Positions 1-13,900 of a DNA stretch of 64,000 bases are shown here, piece by piece (position 1 is the first letter of the stretch; each line of letters begins with the position of its first letter). A program made the position numbers and the translations under genes. Origin of the DNA: Holothuria scabra (taxonomy: Eukaryota > Echinodermata > Holothuroidea > Aspidochirotida > Holothuriidae); NCBI GenBank assembly GCA_037179385.1, contig CM074179.1, positions 36,755,224 to 36,819,223 on the forward strand. The letters run 5' to 3'. The notes beneath the pieces are model-generated. The model saw only the letters and a list, made by a program, of their open reading frames with translations, was not told where the DNA came from and made no database searches.

Positions 1-575
1 ACATGAAACAATGAACCTTTGTGATTTGAAGACTTATACGGCAGTTTCTCTTAACCAGGATTATTCATTCTGTAGAACTAAATTTGGACATGCGAGGCGA
101 GAATCACTAAATATTTTGTTCGGTGGCGTAGATAAATTTTTTCTAGGGATTCCTGGAACTCATATTTTCCTTGTTTGTTTTGAAGCGATCCTCATTTCTG
201 TTTTTAGTAGACACGCAATTTGGAGGCGCGAAGCGGGCGGAAATGTTTACCTTTTTAATAAACAATTACTTCAAAATATAACGTTTGTACTACAGAAAAT
301 TTGTTTATTGTGCAGCCTACAGCGAGGCTACATCATGTTCTTATCAGTTAACAATTGAAATGGTAATTATTTGTTAAAAGAGTTAAAAGGGACATAATTA
401 ATGGGACTTTCAAAATTGTTGCCTTTCTTAAACAAATATTTGAAAATACAGAGCTAACATTACAAAACATTTTGGATTCTACGTTTCAAGTTTCAAGTTA
501 ATAATTCACCTCAAAATGCTAGAAGTTAACATTAATGCACAATACAACATGTAAAGATAAATACTTACATTTCAG
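1..575. other. No recognised feature
   Basis: AT-rich sequence. A 115-codon open frame at 11-358 (plus) has no domain, splice context or family resemblance that I recognise, and I do not call it a gene. Confidence 0.3.
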
Positions 576-664
576 GTGAAAGGAGCCAGAGGGAAGCAGA
601 GATGCTGTTACTAAGTCTGGCCCTCAAGAAATCAGAACAAAACATAGAAGAAGCAAAAACATAA
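576..664 (+). CDS. Candidate terminal coding exon, unknown gene
   Basis: An acceptor-like ACATTTCAG precedes an open stretch read in phase 2. It ends in TAA at 662-664 and encodes a short, charged, helix-like tail containing EAEMLLLSLALKKSEQ. The amino-acid composition looks like real coding sequence, perhaps a coiled coil. The rest of the gene would lie upstream, mostly outside the window. No family is recognised, and a chance open frame of 28 codons remains possible. Confidence 0.25.
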
Positions 665-738
665 GTTAAAAGGTAAGCAAAAAAGATAAGGAAAAATTTT
701 AAGCGGAACGAAGAACAATTAACATATAAAAAAATAGT

Positions 739-1113
739 TTATATCCAACCTTTAATATTAGGAGTGTCGAAAAGAGACTGTTTGTACCTGATTTTAAAAG
801 AATTTAGGGAAGGGCAATGTCTGATGTGATCTGGAAGGGAATTCCACAGAATAGCTCCCGAGTGTCTAATCTGAGATTTGGTTAGAGCTATTCTAGAGTA
901 GGGAATAGTAAGCAGATGATTTTTCCTGGTGTCATAATTAAGGTAATGCCTATTTTGAACATAAAAATTACTGTAGCATTTAGGCAACTTGTAATTAACA
1001 AAATTATCCATGAAAACACCAAGCTGGTATTTGTAAAGGTCGAAAACAGAAAGAATACGGAGTGATTTGAAGAGAGGTTCTGTATGATGAGTGAAACATA
1101 CATTACAAATGTT
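739..1113 (-). pseudogene. 3' fragment of a non-LTR retrotransposon reverse transcriptase ORF
   Basis: The minus-strand frame reads through about 1113 down to a stop at 739. It contains the tail motifs usual at the C-terminus of CR1/L2/Jockey-type ORF2: HTEPLFKSLRIL, then DLYKYQLGVFM, YDTRKN, and the block SGAILWNSLPDHIR followed by FKIRYKQSLFD. Only about 120 residues of the C-terminal, post-polymerase part are present. The endonuclease and the catalytic reverse-transcriptase motifs are absent, as expected for a 5'-truncated, dead copy. The clade is not determined. Confidence 0.6.
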
Positions 1114-4100
1114 ACATTACATTACAGATGTTTTCTGTTAGAAAAATCTAATCGTTGGATATTATTGGCGACGCTGCCCTCTCTTTAAACAAATATGAGG
1201 TTCCATGGCCACCAAGGATATTTATATTTACATGTTAACCTGTAGATCCTTTAGATCTTGTAGATCCTGTGGCCTGTAGGTCAAACGGCCGTTATATCCA
1301 AAATTTACCCTATTTGCGTTCATATACAGTTGCAAGTCAGTAGCTGAGGATGATCCTTCTCCATCTCCATCTTTGACAGATAACCGTTTTCAGGATAATA
1401 TGAGAATACATCTTATCGGGGGGATATTTTCAGCTTGAATACGTATGAGCACTCATTTTTTACCTCTGCATAGTCGTCGCTCAGTTTAATAAATGGATAT
1501 ACAATCAAGTACAATACAATTGACTACCACCACCAACCGAAATCACGAGAAACTTTCAACATCGGGTTAATGAACATGAGAAGTGAGGATCGGGTTACTT
1601 ACACAACTATCTGTAAAAAATATTGCACAGATCTCTCGGCTCTGTCGAGCCTATAATTTAAGCTTAGGACACAAAACTTGGCAAAAATTCTCGGCATCTC
1701 CAAGTTTGCTCGGTGAACTACCAAATGTAATCTTCTCCTCGCAGCAAAATTCTCAATATGCAAGAATTTCTCTTACCTAAGATCTTTGAAAATTTCTAGC
1801 TGTTTTGAAAGTTTGTTTCACGTTGAATTTGAGCGGTAGGATCGCAAAGCAATATGGGAGAAGTTTGAAAACGGCGCTTCCCATGGCGATAGGGTTTTCC
1901 CTGAATCGTGTGAAAAACAGTTTGCCCGAAAGAGGTTATCTCCGGAACTGTTCCGGACATTTGACAGTCCAATACATCAAAACACAGTACTTTGGCACAC
2001 AGAAAAATTTATTTTTCCTGAAATTTTCAGAGCTTTTCTCGAGCTTCCGCAAACCCTAGCTAGTTCAAGGCACAACCCGCCTGCCCAATTAGTCTCACAC
2101 TGCTCCCTCCTGTACTGGTCCTTCTGCACACTGCCTCTCTTTCCTTACATCCTGTTCTTTCCAACCTTAACATCTAGATGTCATATCCCGTTTGGCCTGC
2201 ACCATAATGTACCCAGACTGCAGAGAGGAGAACACTGCTGAACTCATGTACATGTGTGGCTATACGATAGTGCGTAGTGGTACACAAGTACATACTGTGC
2301 CTTTCAGCTACGTTAACTCCTGCCTCTCTTTCACTGAATCTAAGGGTCTGCCCGGTACACGTTATCAAGGTAAAAACAATTGAGACCTGGTTCAAAATAC
2401 TTGCTACCTGACTCTGGCCTATTTATTTCATGCAACGGTTTCAAGCAGGCAGTGATGCGCCATATCAAGTGTATGGTTTTAGGTACAATAATGTTTCAAA
2501 TCTAGATGAAATTTATTCTTACAGTATAGCACCGGGTTCTGATTTCACTAATGAGTATCCTGAGTCAATTTTACGGTCGGGTTGCCTCCACTTATTTTGG
2601 ACAGGTCATGAAGGCTTCGTGGAATGTGAGTTAGTTAGTTAGATAGAGTTTTACGGCTGATTGGTGAGCAAGAGACCTACCTGAACTGGCACTTTTTCAT
2701 CATCCACCCAAATAGTTTTCCAAACAAGATTTCCGTTGCATCCCTAAACCAAATTACTTTTAAAGATCAAAAGGTGTACAGTGAATTATACAAAAAAGCT
2801 AAATCAACTGAACGATTGCCAGCTAGACAACTGAAAGGCACTCTTTCTTGAAGCAAAGAGAAGCAGTAGACACTCGTCCAAAATACTGTACTACTCAACA
2901 ACCGCTTCTCCTTCATCCTAGAGTACTATTATGGAAAAAATAAACTGTTTATTCATTTAACCTTGGCCACATAAAGGTTTTGAATAAATATCCCACAGAA
3001 AAGCAAGGTTAAAGCAGTTAAGAGCCTTGCAAACACTTCCACATAATTGCAAATGTTACTTTCTAAGAATTTACGAAATACAATGGCAAAGGTAAGATTT
3101 ATTTACAGTCCCAAGTATGAAAAATGAGAAGAAAAAAGATTTCAGGAATTTCCTGGTCTTTTTTTCATTTTGTCATATGAATATAACATATTTGTAGACA
3201 CATACACCAATAGGTAAGATGTATTAGGGAAAACATTCCCATTTGGGTAGTTTAAAAATGACGGCTTGGTTTTTTTGCACACGCAAAAATGATGGCACTT
3301 CGGCTTTACTGACTTCAAACAGAAAAACAAGGCTCCTTAGATGAACAAAAGGAGGTATGGTTCTAACCAGAAAGCCAACAGGCGTAGTAATTCCTTGCCA
3401 TAGTCTGCATTGGGGTTAGTGTTAAAACAAGCCCCCATCCTAACACTCCCCTACAGGCATTGGGTCAAAGATACATCTGACCAGAGATGTGTAACCTTGG
3501 CTATTAGTAGCAGCAACTTTTGCTTTATGGGGGAAATGCCCTATCCAATGTCTATGGTATCCTTGCAAGTTAGCAAAAGCTGATAACCCTATTAATCCAT
3601 ACTTGAAAAAGACTTCTAATTTGCCATTCGAGTAGATTTAGTTCTTCTTTTACATATGAAAATTAATTTATACTTATACTTTCCCTTAAAACTTAATGAT
3701 ATACTTTTTTTGGAGGGGGGGGGGGGTAGTGACATGATTAATCAAAGCTGAATCGTGAAACGCTTACTGAAAGGACAATTAAAGGCATATTCTGGGGACA
3801 AAATTGATAAACTTCAAGATGTGCAGAAAAATTGTATTTTTTCGGAGGCGAAAACTTCATCTCAATAGCATATAGCTTTCGGAAAATAAAAAATTTATAA
3901 ATTAATGCATCTTTTTTCTTTTGATTTGGTGCATTATATCAATCTGTAATGTCATCGCAGCTCACTAATTTGACATTGCATTCAATATATTTATAATTTT
4001 GATGCCGCTGCAGGAAATATTAACCAACAGTGGTGGTTGTACTATTCGTAAGGTGAAGGGTGATGCTATATCTACAGGCCAAGATATTTAAACATTCCCA

Positions 4101-6549
4101 CAGTTTAAAATTTCAAGAACAAAAGGACTTTAACTAATTAAGAAAAACAAAAGGAATAAGAGAAAATATGCCCACATTAAATAACTTTTGTGGCTTTGTT
4201 GAAAAGCATCGGTATTTTGAAACAAAAATATCCAATCTTTAAAATGAGATATCTTGAGTTAGGAAAAGGAATTGGGGTTTGAAGGACACGGTGAATAGCC
4301 ACCTGAAGGCAGCTCTTTAAATAAGTGCTGAGGGAAGGATACCCCCCCCCCCCCCAGTGCAAACGCATATGCCTTTCTTCTGAAGGCTTTCCCTCGGCTT
4401 CCAAACGTTCTAAATCTTATTTGAAACTCGATGGATACCTATTACGTTACTCAATGCCCAATGAAGGTTAGAAACATTTACAGGAGGTAAAAATATTCCT
4501 TTCGTCAAAAGTTGCTGTTCCTCAAAGTTTGAACTATGAAGTAAAAATCCGTCAACATGAAATGTATAAAACTAATCAAACAGAATAAAAATTGTTCGGA
4601 TTTTTCTTCAATTGCAAGCAATACTATTTTTGTAGAAACAGGGCGCACGATTGCCCACGTTATAAATGGTCTCGTCTGGCTCAGTCATCAAAACCAATTT
4701 TCGATAAAGCCGGTTATTGGCTTCAGACAGTGAAAAATTATGTAGTTACGTAGTACTTTTGCACCAATGTTAAGAAAGTCAATGAGCCATAGTATACGGT
4801 AACTTTAAAATGCATGATCCTACACATGTTTTGCAAAAGTCTTGTCTGCATGAGTCCATAGGTTTTCCCTTTCGGGAAACCAAAAATGAACGTGAGACAA
4901 AACTTCCCACTTGGTGATATTTGACATAACTATAATCCTTCATACAGGGTTACTTTTTTGGTGTGGTTATCCAGATATTTGCAGAGATGAGGCAAGTAGT
5001 ATGCTGGTACATTTTATGCTAACAAAAATTTAAAACAAATTTTAGAATGAAACAAAGTGATAAATAATCACTGTAGGGCATTGAAACTGTAAAGCAGAAA
5101 CACCAATCTAAAAAGACACCAATGTGTAAAAGTTGTGTTCAGCAAAAATCCTAGAACAATCACACTATTTGTTAAATTTCACCAGCTTCTATACTATTTA
5201 AAAGACACTATTTCTGAAGGGTGTCAAGTTACAGTATTTCTCAGATGACTTTTGTTTAGAAACTTGATCAAGTGTACATGAACTTCTCCATATCAAAACA
5301 ATGGCTAGGCAAAAACGTTTTATTTGTGGTCAGAAGAGACAAGATAACGTGGACAGTTATTTTATGCTTTATTTAGTACAGGTGTGACTTTCATGGTGGT
5401 CTGACAGGACTGAATGCCTGCAAGGAATGGTAGAAAATAGGAATGTTTACAAACAATGGGCTGTCATGGTTGTTTTGTACTGAGATAAAAATAAGCCTTT
5501 TACAAAGGGTTTACAAGAGTCAAACACCACTTGTATAGGGACAAATTATGTCAATTGAGCTGTTTGTTTGTACGAGGTAATTCTTTCAGGACACTGTGGG
5601 GATAACTGGCAGTCAACTCTGACAAATTATGCCAGATAACAGTGACCAAATTGCATAGAGTGGGTCAGTCACAATTTGATTCATTCTATTAGGCAATGAC
5701 AGTTCGTGTGCGCTCAAGGGTATTTGACCGAATGATCAGTATAAATTTAGTTCTTTTTTTTTAAACTAATTAACTGTGGTGTATCTAATTAATCAATCCC
5801 CATTTCCAATTCATGCATGCTTGCATGCACATGTCCTCATGAGAGCAGTGGGCACAAGGTTTGCCAAATATTAACAATTTTTGCCACTGAATTTAATGTT
5901 TTCTTCATGTTTTCTGTAAAGTTATTGAAGAAGCAATGTTAGTATGTCATAAAAGAGATTCTTGTTCATAACACAGAGAACTCTCTGTTCAAAGTTTACA
6001 CTTTGGAGTTCCAAATCAGTCATCTACTTGGCTTGCATAGAACCATCTCCTTATATTTTCAGACTATGTCCCTTAATGACTCTCATACATACTGTTTTAA
6101 GTCACATGTTCCACACTCTGCTAGGAACTTTCATTTAACAGTGGAAAATCAGTTTCATGAAAATCTATTTTATTGTGGCTGCAGAATCAGCATACCCATG
6201 GTACATTTGAAGCTAACATGTCAGCCTGATGAACAGATTTTGCCTTTTAAAGTTTTTGTATTTTGCTCTGCCCACTGTTTCATGTATTTATACTTGAACT
6301 TTATGTAATAACAGGGCACAATTTCATGCCAGAATCAACATGCAGTAACTACCATGTGATGTGCCTTTTTATGCACTTAAGATTTTCTTCCTATGAGTGT
6401 GCTTCAGTATTTTACAAATACATTTTCAAATTACCTCACAAGTTAATAAACAGTTCCAAAAATTATATACCTATACCAATTACGTTACACATGCCAAATT
6501 ATTCTTACCCTTTCACCCTATCCGCTCATGGATATTAACCTCAACAGTT
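1114..6549. other. Intergenic or unresolved sequence
   Basis: About 5.4 kb of AT-rich sequence with only short open frames (under 105 codons) that lack splice context or recognisable domains. It includes a poly-G run near 3714-3726 and a poly-C run near 4342-4355. I see no gene here. Confidence 0.4.
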
Positions 6550-6960
6550 ATGTACCCTTTTGAGATGGAGTGTTTGCAAGGTTTAGATGTTTTGAACTCT
6601 GATGACCCCAAATGACCTTTGATATCCAATAAGAACAATAGGGGTCATCTACTCAATATGATCAGTCCACTTGGTAAGTATGAGATTCCTGGCAGTTACC
6701 CTTCTTGAGATATAGTGTTTACGAAGTTTTGACTTTTTACCTCTGGTGACCCCGAATGACCTTTGACCTCCACCAAAAACAATAAAAAATCTTCTACGTA
6801 ATGTGGGCAATCTACATACCAAGTATGAGATCCCTGGGGTTACCCATCTTGAGATATCGTGTTTACAAGCAGGCGTCACACACACACATAAACACACACG
6901 GCATCACCATCGCATATATTCCTTGCCTGCCTTTGGCAAGGAATCAAAAAATGGCTGATC
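6550..6960. repeat. Diverged copies of the 146-bp GACCTTTGACC satellite family
   Basis: Two to three units repeat the landmarks of the array at 62.9-64 kb in the same order: TTGAGATAT, GTGTTTACGA/GTTTTGAC, GTGACCCC, AATGACCTTTGACCTCC, CCAAAAACAATA and then AAGTATGAGATC. The last unit runs into a CA-rich stretch at 6878-6900 and ends near GCCTTTGGCAAGGAATC. The copies are diverged and short compared with the large array, so this is probably a dispersed relic. Confidence 0.6.
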
Positions 6961-7322
6961 AGTGTTATGTAAGAATGAGAGATGATTAATATCATCCCTT
7001 TTTGAAATAGAATTTGAAGTAATTCGCAAAATGCTATTAAAATGAGTAAGCAAATGGTGTTTTGCAGTATGTTCTGTTATTACGCACATTTGTCGCGAAA
7101 AGTGAGTTCCAGAATTTAACAGAAACTCAACCTATATACTTTGTAAAAAAGGACTGTTTCCTAGTGATAAATCTATCACAAACCTAAAAAATGCTTCATT
7201 GTGTTGGGTTCCCGTGCTTAAAAGCCAGTTACATTGTACTTGCAATATCTACTGACCCAAAATGGCCTTCAACCGTCACTAAAACACTTGGGTTCTCCTA
7301 CACACAAGGCCAACACACTTAA

Positions 7323-7573
7323 CCATTTACCGTTGTGCTCCGATCGGGGCATATTTGCGCGCCTCGGGAGTGGGCGGAAAAGCGGACGTAACACGCCCCG
7401 CATCAGCTTCCGTAGGCCATTGACCCCATGACCTTAAACTATTGTCTCTCTCGTTGGTGTGGCCGAATTTTCGGGTAGCTACTCTCAGTTTCAAGCTCCG
7501 CGTGAAACAGTAAAGATGGGTGAGAGCCGAGCTCTCCGTATGGGTCCAAAAGGACCCAAACAACGGTAAAGGG
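7323..7573. mobile_element. piggyBac-type MITE
   Basis: A 251-bp element with terminal inverted repeats. The left end reads CCATTTACCGTTG and the right end, reverse-complemented, reads CCCTTTACCGTTG. It is flanked on both sides by TTAA (7319-7322 and 7574-7577), the target duplication typical of piggyBac elements, whose ends commonly begin CCC. The interior is GC-rich compared with its surroundings and has no coding capacity, so it is non-autonomous. Open frames crossing it are not genes. Confidence 0.75.
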
Positions 7574-8249
7574 TTAATATGATAAATGTCTGTGGGTACT
7601 TACTTGTACTTCCACGTTTACAAAGTTCTAGTTTTTGATCTGTTGACTAAATGAACTGCACCAAAAACAACATGATTCTTCCTCTCAACATGATGACACA
7701 CCTAGAATTATGAAAAACATCTGTCATTCCCATTTTCACACATGGTTTTCAATTTGTGGCCTCTGTTGAACAAAGTTAAAACAATGCATTCGCTTCTAAA
7801 TAGCAAATAAGACATTTACCCACTCTGAATAAAGGTACAGTAGTGCTCAACTTAATCTTCTGTAACTGTTTATATAGAGTTCTCACTTTTCCAGACAAAA
7901 TGGTTCATTTGCCACACTGATCTTCAAATTAAAGTACTTTTGAGCCTACAAAATATCCCAGACTTCTCTCATTTTTTTCTGTGTATGACAGTTCCATTGC
8001 AGTGTACTGTTTTGACCAAAATTTTTTATACCAGGAATAATGACTAGCGATGGAGGAATATTCGCAACTTACACTTACCCCATTTGCAACATGCTAAACA
8101 GGTATTTTTTTCTAAAGACAACTGTTTTCTGTTGCTTTAAAGCTTTGGTTGATATATTTGAAATGTCCAACCAAACAAAACTAGTTGGAAGAGCCAGACA
8201 AGATGTTATGTTCTGCCTATTTTAAAGTCATGTAAAGTCATTTTCATTA

Positions 8250-9560
8250 GAAAGAATATTTTAAATGTTACGGAGAGACTACGGGAAATGTGTTCACCGA
8301 CAATATTAGCAGCTACGACTTTTAAAGTGGGAGCGGTGACTTTTGAAGTGAGTGGTGGCGACATTATTGGGTAGTGGCTACGCAAAGTCAATCAATGGCA
8401 GTACCCTTTTTAAGTAGCGACACAAAAAACGCACCCCCTTTAATGCCACTATCAACACAAGCTGCCACCTTCTTCCACCTCGTGCAGTCGTGTCAAAAGG
8501 GCAAAAGGAAATAACAGCGGCGTGTTTTCGTTTGATAGTGACCGAGTTTTAAGCAATGGCGAGCTATTTTAAAGCGTAAGCGGATGCGTTTGCAAGCGAC
8601 AACGTACAATTAAGCGGGGATAGCATCCTAAATTAAGCGGCGGCAATTAAAACATTCATAAATAATGGCGGTGTGATGTGATAACAGTGATCGTAATCGA
8701 TGCAGCGCTGGTAAGTTTAGAATGATGGCGCGATATCATTTAATGACAACGCAAAATGACCTGACCACCAAAATTAAGTTGACGACGTGTTTTGAAATGA
8801 CGGATAAAACGCGTCCTCAGTGTACGAACTCTAAAAAAGTCGTTGATTTAAAAAAGCTTCTTTAATATTAAACCAAATGCGAGGAAATTGTTCCACTGGA
8901 GGAATTACCTTTCAGCCAATTCAAGGGTGATGTTTTTAGAACCCTCGAAGTGAGTATTTATTATAATAGTTGTCTTTAGAAAATGACCGTTTCACTAATG
9001 GTTGGTGCAGGTTTTCTCCCCATCTCTCAAATTAGCTTTAGAGAGTAACACTGATGGGGTTCCATGGATTAATGAAGAGTATGGACTATTTCAAAACACA
9101 CCGCCAACTGTTATTAGGCTGTCCCTTTATTTTACGTTACGTTAAGTTAAACTGCGCAATTATTGTAGTTTATCAGCGGCTGCTTCGATTTAGATCGCTA
9201 CATTTTAGTTGCCGCAGTCTTATTTTTTGGGTGCTGGCAATGATTAATTGAATGACGTCAATTGAAAACATAGCTGCTAACGCTTTTAAGAAGGTCGCAA
9301 TGGCTTGCAACCGGTCACTGACAAATGAAAAGAGAAAGTTGTAGTTTCGTTATGCACTTTTGACTCTTCGTAGAACGAGGAGAGGGCATAATGTGTGCAT
9401 AACGGCTTTAAAGGGGTTGCGTTATGTTGTGTCCGCCATTTACCACCTATTAAGTGACCGCCATTACTTAGAAAGATGCGATTATCATTTCGAAAGCCAC
9501 CGCTAACACTTAATTAAAAAGTAACAGCTGCGAATCTTTGAACACCATTATAGGTGAGAT
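8250..9560. repeat. Degenerate arrays alternating GCGAC/GGCGG and TTTAA motifs
   Basis: The stretch 8260-8830 repeats, at roughly 20-bp spacing, a degenerate unit of a TTTAA/TTTGAA core followed by a GTGG-CGAC-like core. From about 9240 to 9560 similar motifs appear mostly in reverse orientation (CCGCCATT, CCACCTATTAAG). The opposed orientation around a non-repetitive middle suggests the subterminal regions of an old DNA transposon. No clear termini or transposase were found. Confidence 0.35.
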
Positions 9561-10381
9561 TTGACCCTTTGACGTTTAAAACCTAGTCCGCTAGATTGTT
9601 AACAAACGAGTTGCATATTCCTTTTTCTCATTTCAGATTCGAGTACTTGTATGTTCGGCTGGGGGCCCAAGAACCTGACTCAGACCAACAAATCAAAAGA
9701 TGATTTAAGTAATCCTGTTTTTAATACGCTATCTGCCAAGTGGTGCTTAATAAAAAAAAAATTAAAACAGTTAATAAGTACCATATTTTTATAATATTTT
9801 GCCATTATTCATTTACGTTACTAGCATTAAAAAGTTGAAGACGAGAAACATTACAATAAAATGCAAGCCTTGCACAGCACATCTTTTACACTTCACTGTT
9901 GCCCAACTAATCCAACATATGTCCAAGTGGCAGCCCCACATTGCCCAGACAATGACGAACCTTGTATGTCTAGCCAAGCTGGAACAAGTAGTGCCAATGA
10001 CACCAAAAACAACTTAAACTGGGCCGATGATCTGTCAATTTCCAGCACAATTAGTCATCCAAATTTGGGCCAGGTGCGACCTCTAGACTAGCCAGAACAA
10101 GGCCAATCGAAATCTACGATCTTACCAAATATGCAGAACGGCCACTTTCATCCATATTTAGTAACCAATTCCAGCCTAATAGATCCTCCCAATTTTGGGC
10201 AGACCAATGATCTACTGTGTAACTCCGTACTGACTGATATTACATTTCCTTGATCCCGATCCTCACTCGCGCACCCCACAAGTGCAGTTTTCATTCAAAT
10301 GTTTTGATGATTCAACATTTAGGCCTAGGTCAAAGCACTCAAGTTGAACATTCATTTTCGACTGACACCAGCATAGCAACA
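9561..10381. other. No recognised gene
   Basis: Mixed sequence with two overlapping short open frames at 9799-10091 in different phases. Several CCAATTTTGGGC-like palindromes lie between 10060 and 10205 and may be diverged transposon subterminal repeats. Nothing can be assigned. Confidence 0.3.
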
Positions 10382-10603
<222 letters not shown>

Positions 10604-10725
10604 ATTTAACGCTAATTCCCACCTTAAGGGGAAATTGTTATATCCGCTTGTACATAGGGCGAAAAATAACAATAAAATACATAAGGAAAAGAATTCGCCC
10701 TAACGTCTAACCATATAAACAACGA

Positions 10726-10736
10726 AATATATATAT

Positions 10737-10784
<48 letters not shown>

Positions 10785-10806
10785 GGTAAAAGTTATATAT
10801 ATATAT
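10726..10806. repeat. Second (AT)n microsatellite
   Basis: AT dinucleotide repeat broken by ATAAATAT interruptions, about 120 bp after the first tract. Confidence 0.9.
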
Positions 10807-10885
10807 GGTATAGTACTATGGTAACAAGGAGAGAAAATTAATTCACGCGGGGTATTTATAGCCTGTTGTCGCTTCTGGGAATCAC

Positions 10886-10960
10886 GAGCTGTTCTAGCAT
10901 AGTGGTCATAGACATCGCCCGGAAAGCGGAGGATGGTGGGTTCGATCCCCCGTGCGGCTC
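10886..10960 (+). repeat. tRNA-like sequence (SINE head or tRNA pseudogene)
   Basis: A 75-nt block with an A-box-like TAGCATAGTGG and a B-box GGTTCGATCCC. Its outer 7-nt arms, GAGCTGT and GCGGCTC, pair with two G-U wobbles. The anticodon and T stems do not form well and U33 is not preserved in the best fold, so a functional tRNA is unlikely. A polymerase III-derived SINE head or a pseudogene fits better. Confidence 0.5.
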
Positions 10961-13900
10961 AATTTTTCTCTCTGGTGTTTTTCTTCAACCGTTCCTTCTT
11001 TGATGAGAGTTTATACTCTAACTTGGATCGGTATAAAATTCACCATCGAATGTATTACTACAACACTCTCGACCTACTTATTCTAACTTCGATCTACCAA
11101 CTACGACCTACTTTATATATATATATATTAAAACATTATGAAATATACTTTCAAGAGCAATAGAAAGAAAACTTTCAGGTATAGCTGTTGTTTTCTAATA
11201 GTAATGCGACTGCTCTTGCTCTTTAAAGAGAACGGTTTATCCAAAATCGCATAATTATATGTAGGAAAAGAACCAAATATACCCATTGAGGAGAAGCTTC
11301 CATTTAAATCAGACATGTATTTTCTAGATATTGTGACGCTTGGGCAAGGCCGTGCGGAGCGCCTCGAGTTAAGTGGAGCTCCTGGGATTAGGAAGGGCTG
11401 CTCCGCAAAGCTTCTCTGCATTCTACTGGGCTTAGAGGTGTATTGTGTTAGGATTTAGGGATTTATTCCCATCCCTGTGGATCATTGTTCCTACACGAAG
11501 ATTATCCGTGGCTTACCGTAATCTACTCTTTCATGTTACCTCATGTTATGTTACATTACGAAACTTGTCCACTTTTCCATAAAAGTAATCTTGGGGTCAG
11601 ATATTTTCGGGTCCCAAGTTAATCGTAAAAATGCAAATTTGTTCATATTTCCCTAAACTTAAGCACTCGTACGACTTGTATGAATGGTATGATTATTTTA
11701 AACCAATTGTATTCAGCCTGGTATAAAAAGTATGAATAAGTAGCGTCCAGTCATGTCCATCCAGATACTACACAGTTAGGATTGTTTTTTGAGTGTTCAG
11801 CAGCACACAGAACAGCAGGAAATCCCGCAGGCAGGGTTCTGGAAACGCCCTTCAGCCGGGGAAGCTTCAACTGTGTTTGCACACCGCTGTAATTGATTAA
11901 GTTTTCTATTCCCTGTTTTATTTGTTGTTTGTGTAGCAGTTACTTTCTGTTTTGTATTCAAGAGAGTCGCTTAATAAACGTTAATTATTTTTAATTGGGA
12001 GAAGAAGCTCCCAGTTTTTGGATCCTGTATTAAATTACTTTCCAACTTTGAGCTTGTTTTACGTGCCGTTTTCCAACTTGTGAACTGTCGTTGGCCAATG
12101 AAAAAACACCAACTTAGGCCAAGACTCCCCACTGCTGCAGGCCAGCTCGCTACCACGCCTGGGACTAACAAAGCACCCAAGAAAAGAAGAAAATCGTCAC
12201 AATATCATTAACTGAAGTCACTCGATTTGTGTTCCAAATGTGAACTTGAGGCCAGCAGAGGATATATCACTTTCCTACACTAGATATATTACTTTCCTTG
12301 ACAAGGAAGTTTCTGTGTTAGTTTGTGTTGAATTTCAGACTGTTCTGTTGAAGTTTAAGTTAATAGGGATGTGACTTCCATGTGGGGAATATCTCATGCC
12401 ACATATGCAATCACTTTCTGAAAGAATATGATTGTTGAGCAGAAATTTGTTAATTAAGTTTAAGGAAAACACTGTCCGTTATTGTGAGGATATAGTGTCA
12501 TATCTGTTTTTTCAAGTTCAACTTTTTTTGAAAATGTAGCAAATTTACCTGCTCATACCTTGGAGACCAAAAATCGGATATCAATGTTAATTTCACGCTT
12601 AAAATATGGTAAGCACTCTATAACATATCAAAATTTGATTTGTCATTACACCTTTCTTTAACAGGAGTGTTGAACCAATGAGCAGATGCCCGGTTGATCT
12701 TTCTATGATTCTCATTTGTACAAAATTTAATGACTTCTTTCAATAGGTGACGAAGTCAAGAGTTATGATAATGTAGGCGCCATTGCGATGGAAAAACTTC
12801 TTTCCGAATATTTCAACACAAATAACACACGCTTTCCTTGATATCAAGTGCAAGGTGCCCCAGATACCAATTAGGATTAACGCCACTCAACTGATTGAAC
12901 AACAAATATAAATTTACTGCCAACCTTCTTATTTCTTCTTAATATTGGTGAGATGTGTATATGAATAGAGAAACAGTCTCAGTTAATTATAAGTTGATAC
13001 AAAATATAAATATACTGCAACGTATACCATGAAATTAATTAACTTTTATGGTAAGAGTTGTACAGAAAACACCAAATTCGTTTAACTATTGCGGAGAAGA
13101 CAGTTCCAAAAATTTTCCTGCCTGAAAGATAGGTGCACGTGTGGTGCACTTTATCTGGTAAGTTAGCTAGTAGTTTGTTCATTTTTATTGAAGTAAAGAA
13201 TTTTGCAAACAAAAGCTCAGACTACCTACTGGTCTGATTTTACTAACAAACCTGGGAAATGCCATTTCCGGCTATCTGAGAGGTCGCAATTTTCAAGTGC
13301 ACATCGTTTTGGGAGTGAATTTAACAGTTTTATTTTTAGAGCGTGGGTATCGGTGCGACATTGAATTTTGTGATTTGGTACAGGCAATAGTATACCTAGT
13401 AAACTTGTTCAGTTCATGACTAAGCATCCTATTGGGCACCTTTTCAATTTGGATGTAAAGGCAGAGATGGGTACATTAATATTGTTCTTAATGCACATAG
13501 CTGCATTATTCTGTCATTTGCCAGGGGATGTTATGTAGGCCTAGGCCTACTATCAAATAACTGGAATATAAATTGGTAATGATCCTCCAAAGCTGCACTT
13601 TGATATTAATTTCATGAAATGGAGTCAATTTCATGACTACTCAAAAAAAAATGCATATTTACAATCGCATTCAGTATAAGAAAGTAATTAATAGGTAGAT
13701 GTACAATTTTAAAATTGCCGGTTTTTTATTTTTATTTCAATGACGTCCTAATTTTTTTTTGTTTCATTCATTATTTTCGAATCAATATTGATGTGTTTTT
13801 TTTTTTCTTTTACGCACACTGTATTGGTGTTTACCGTCTGCAAAGTAACAGGCACCAAGAACATACTTTTGTTTGTGAAAGATAGGTTATAAATTTTTGG

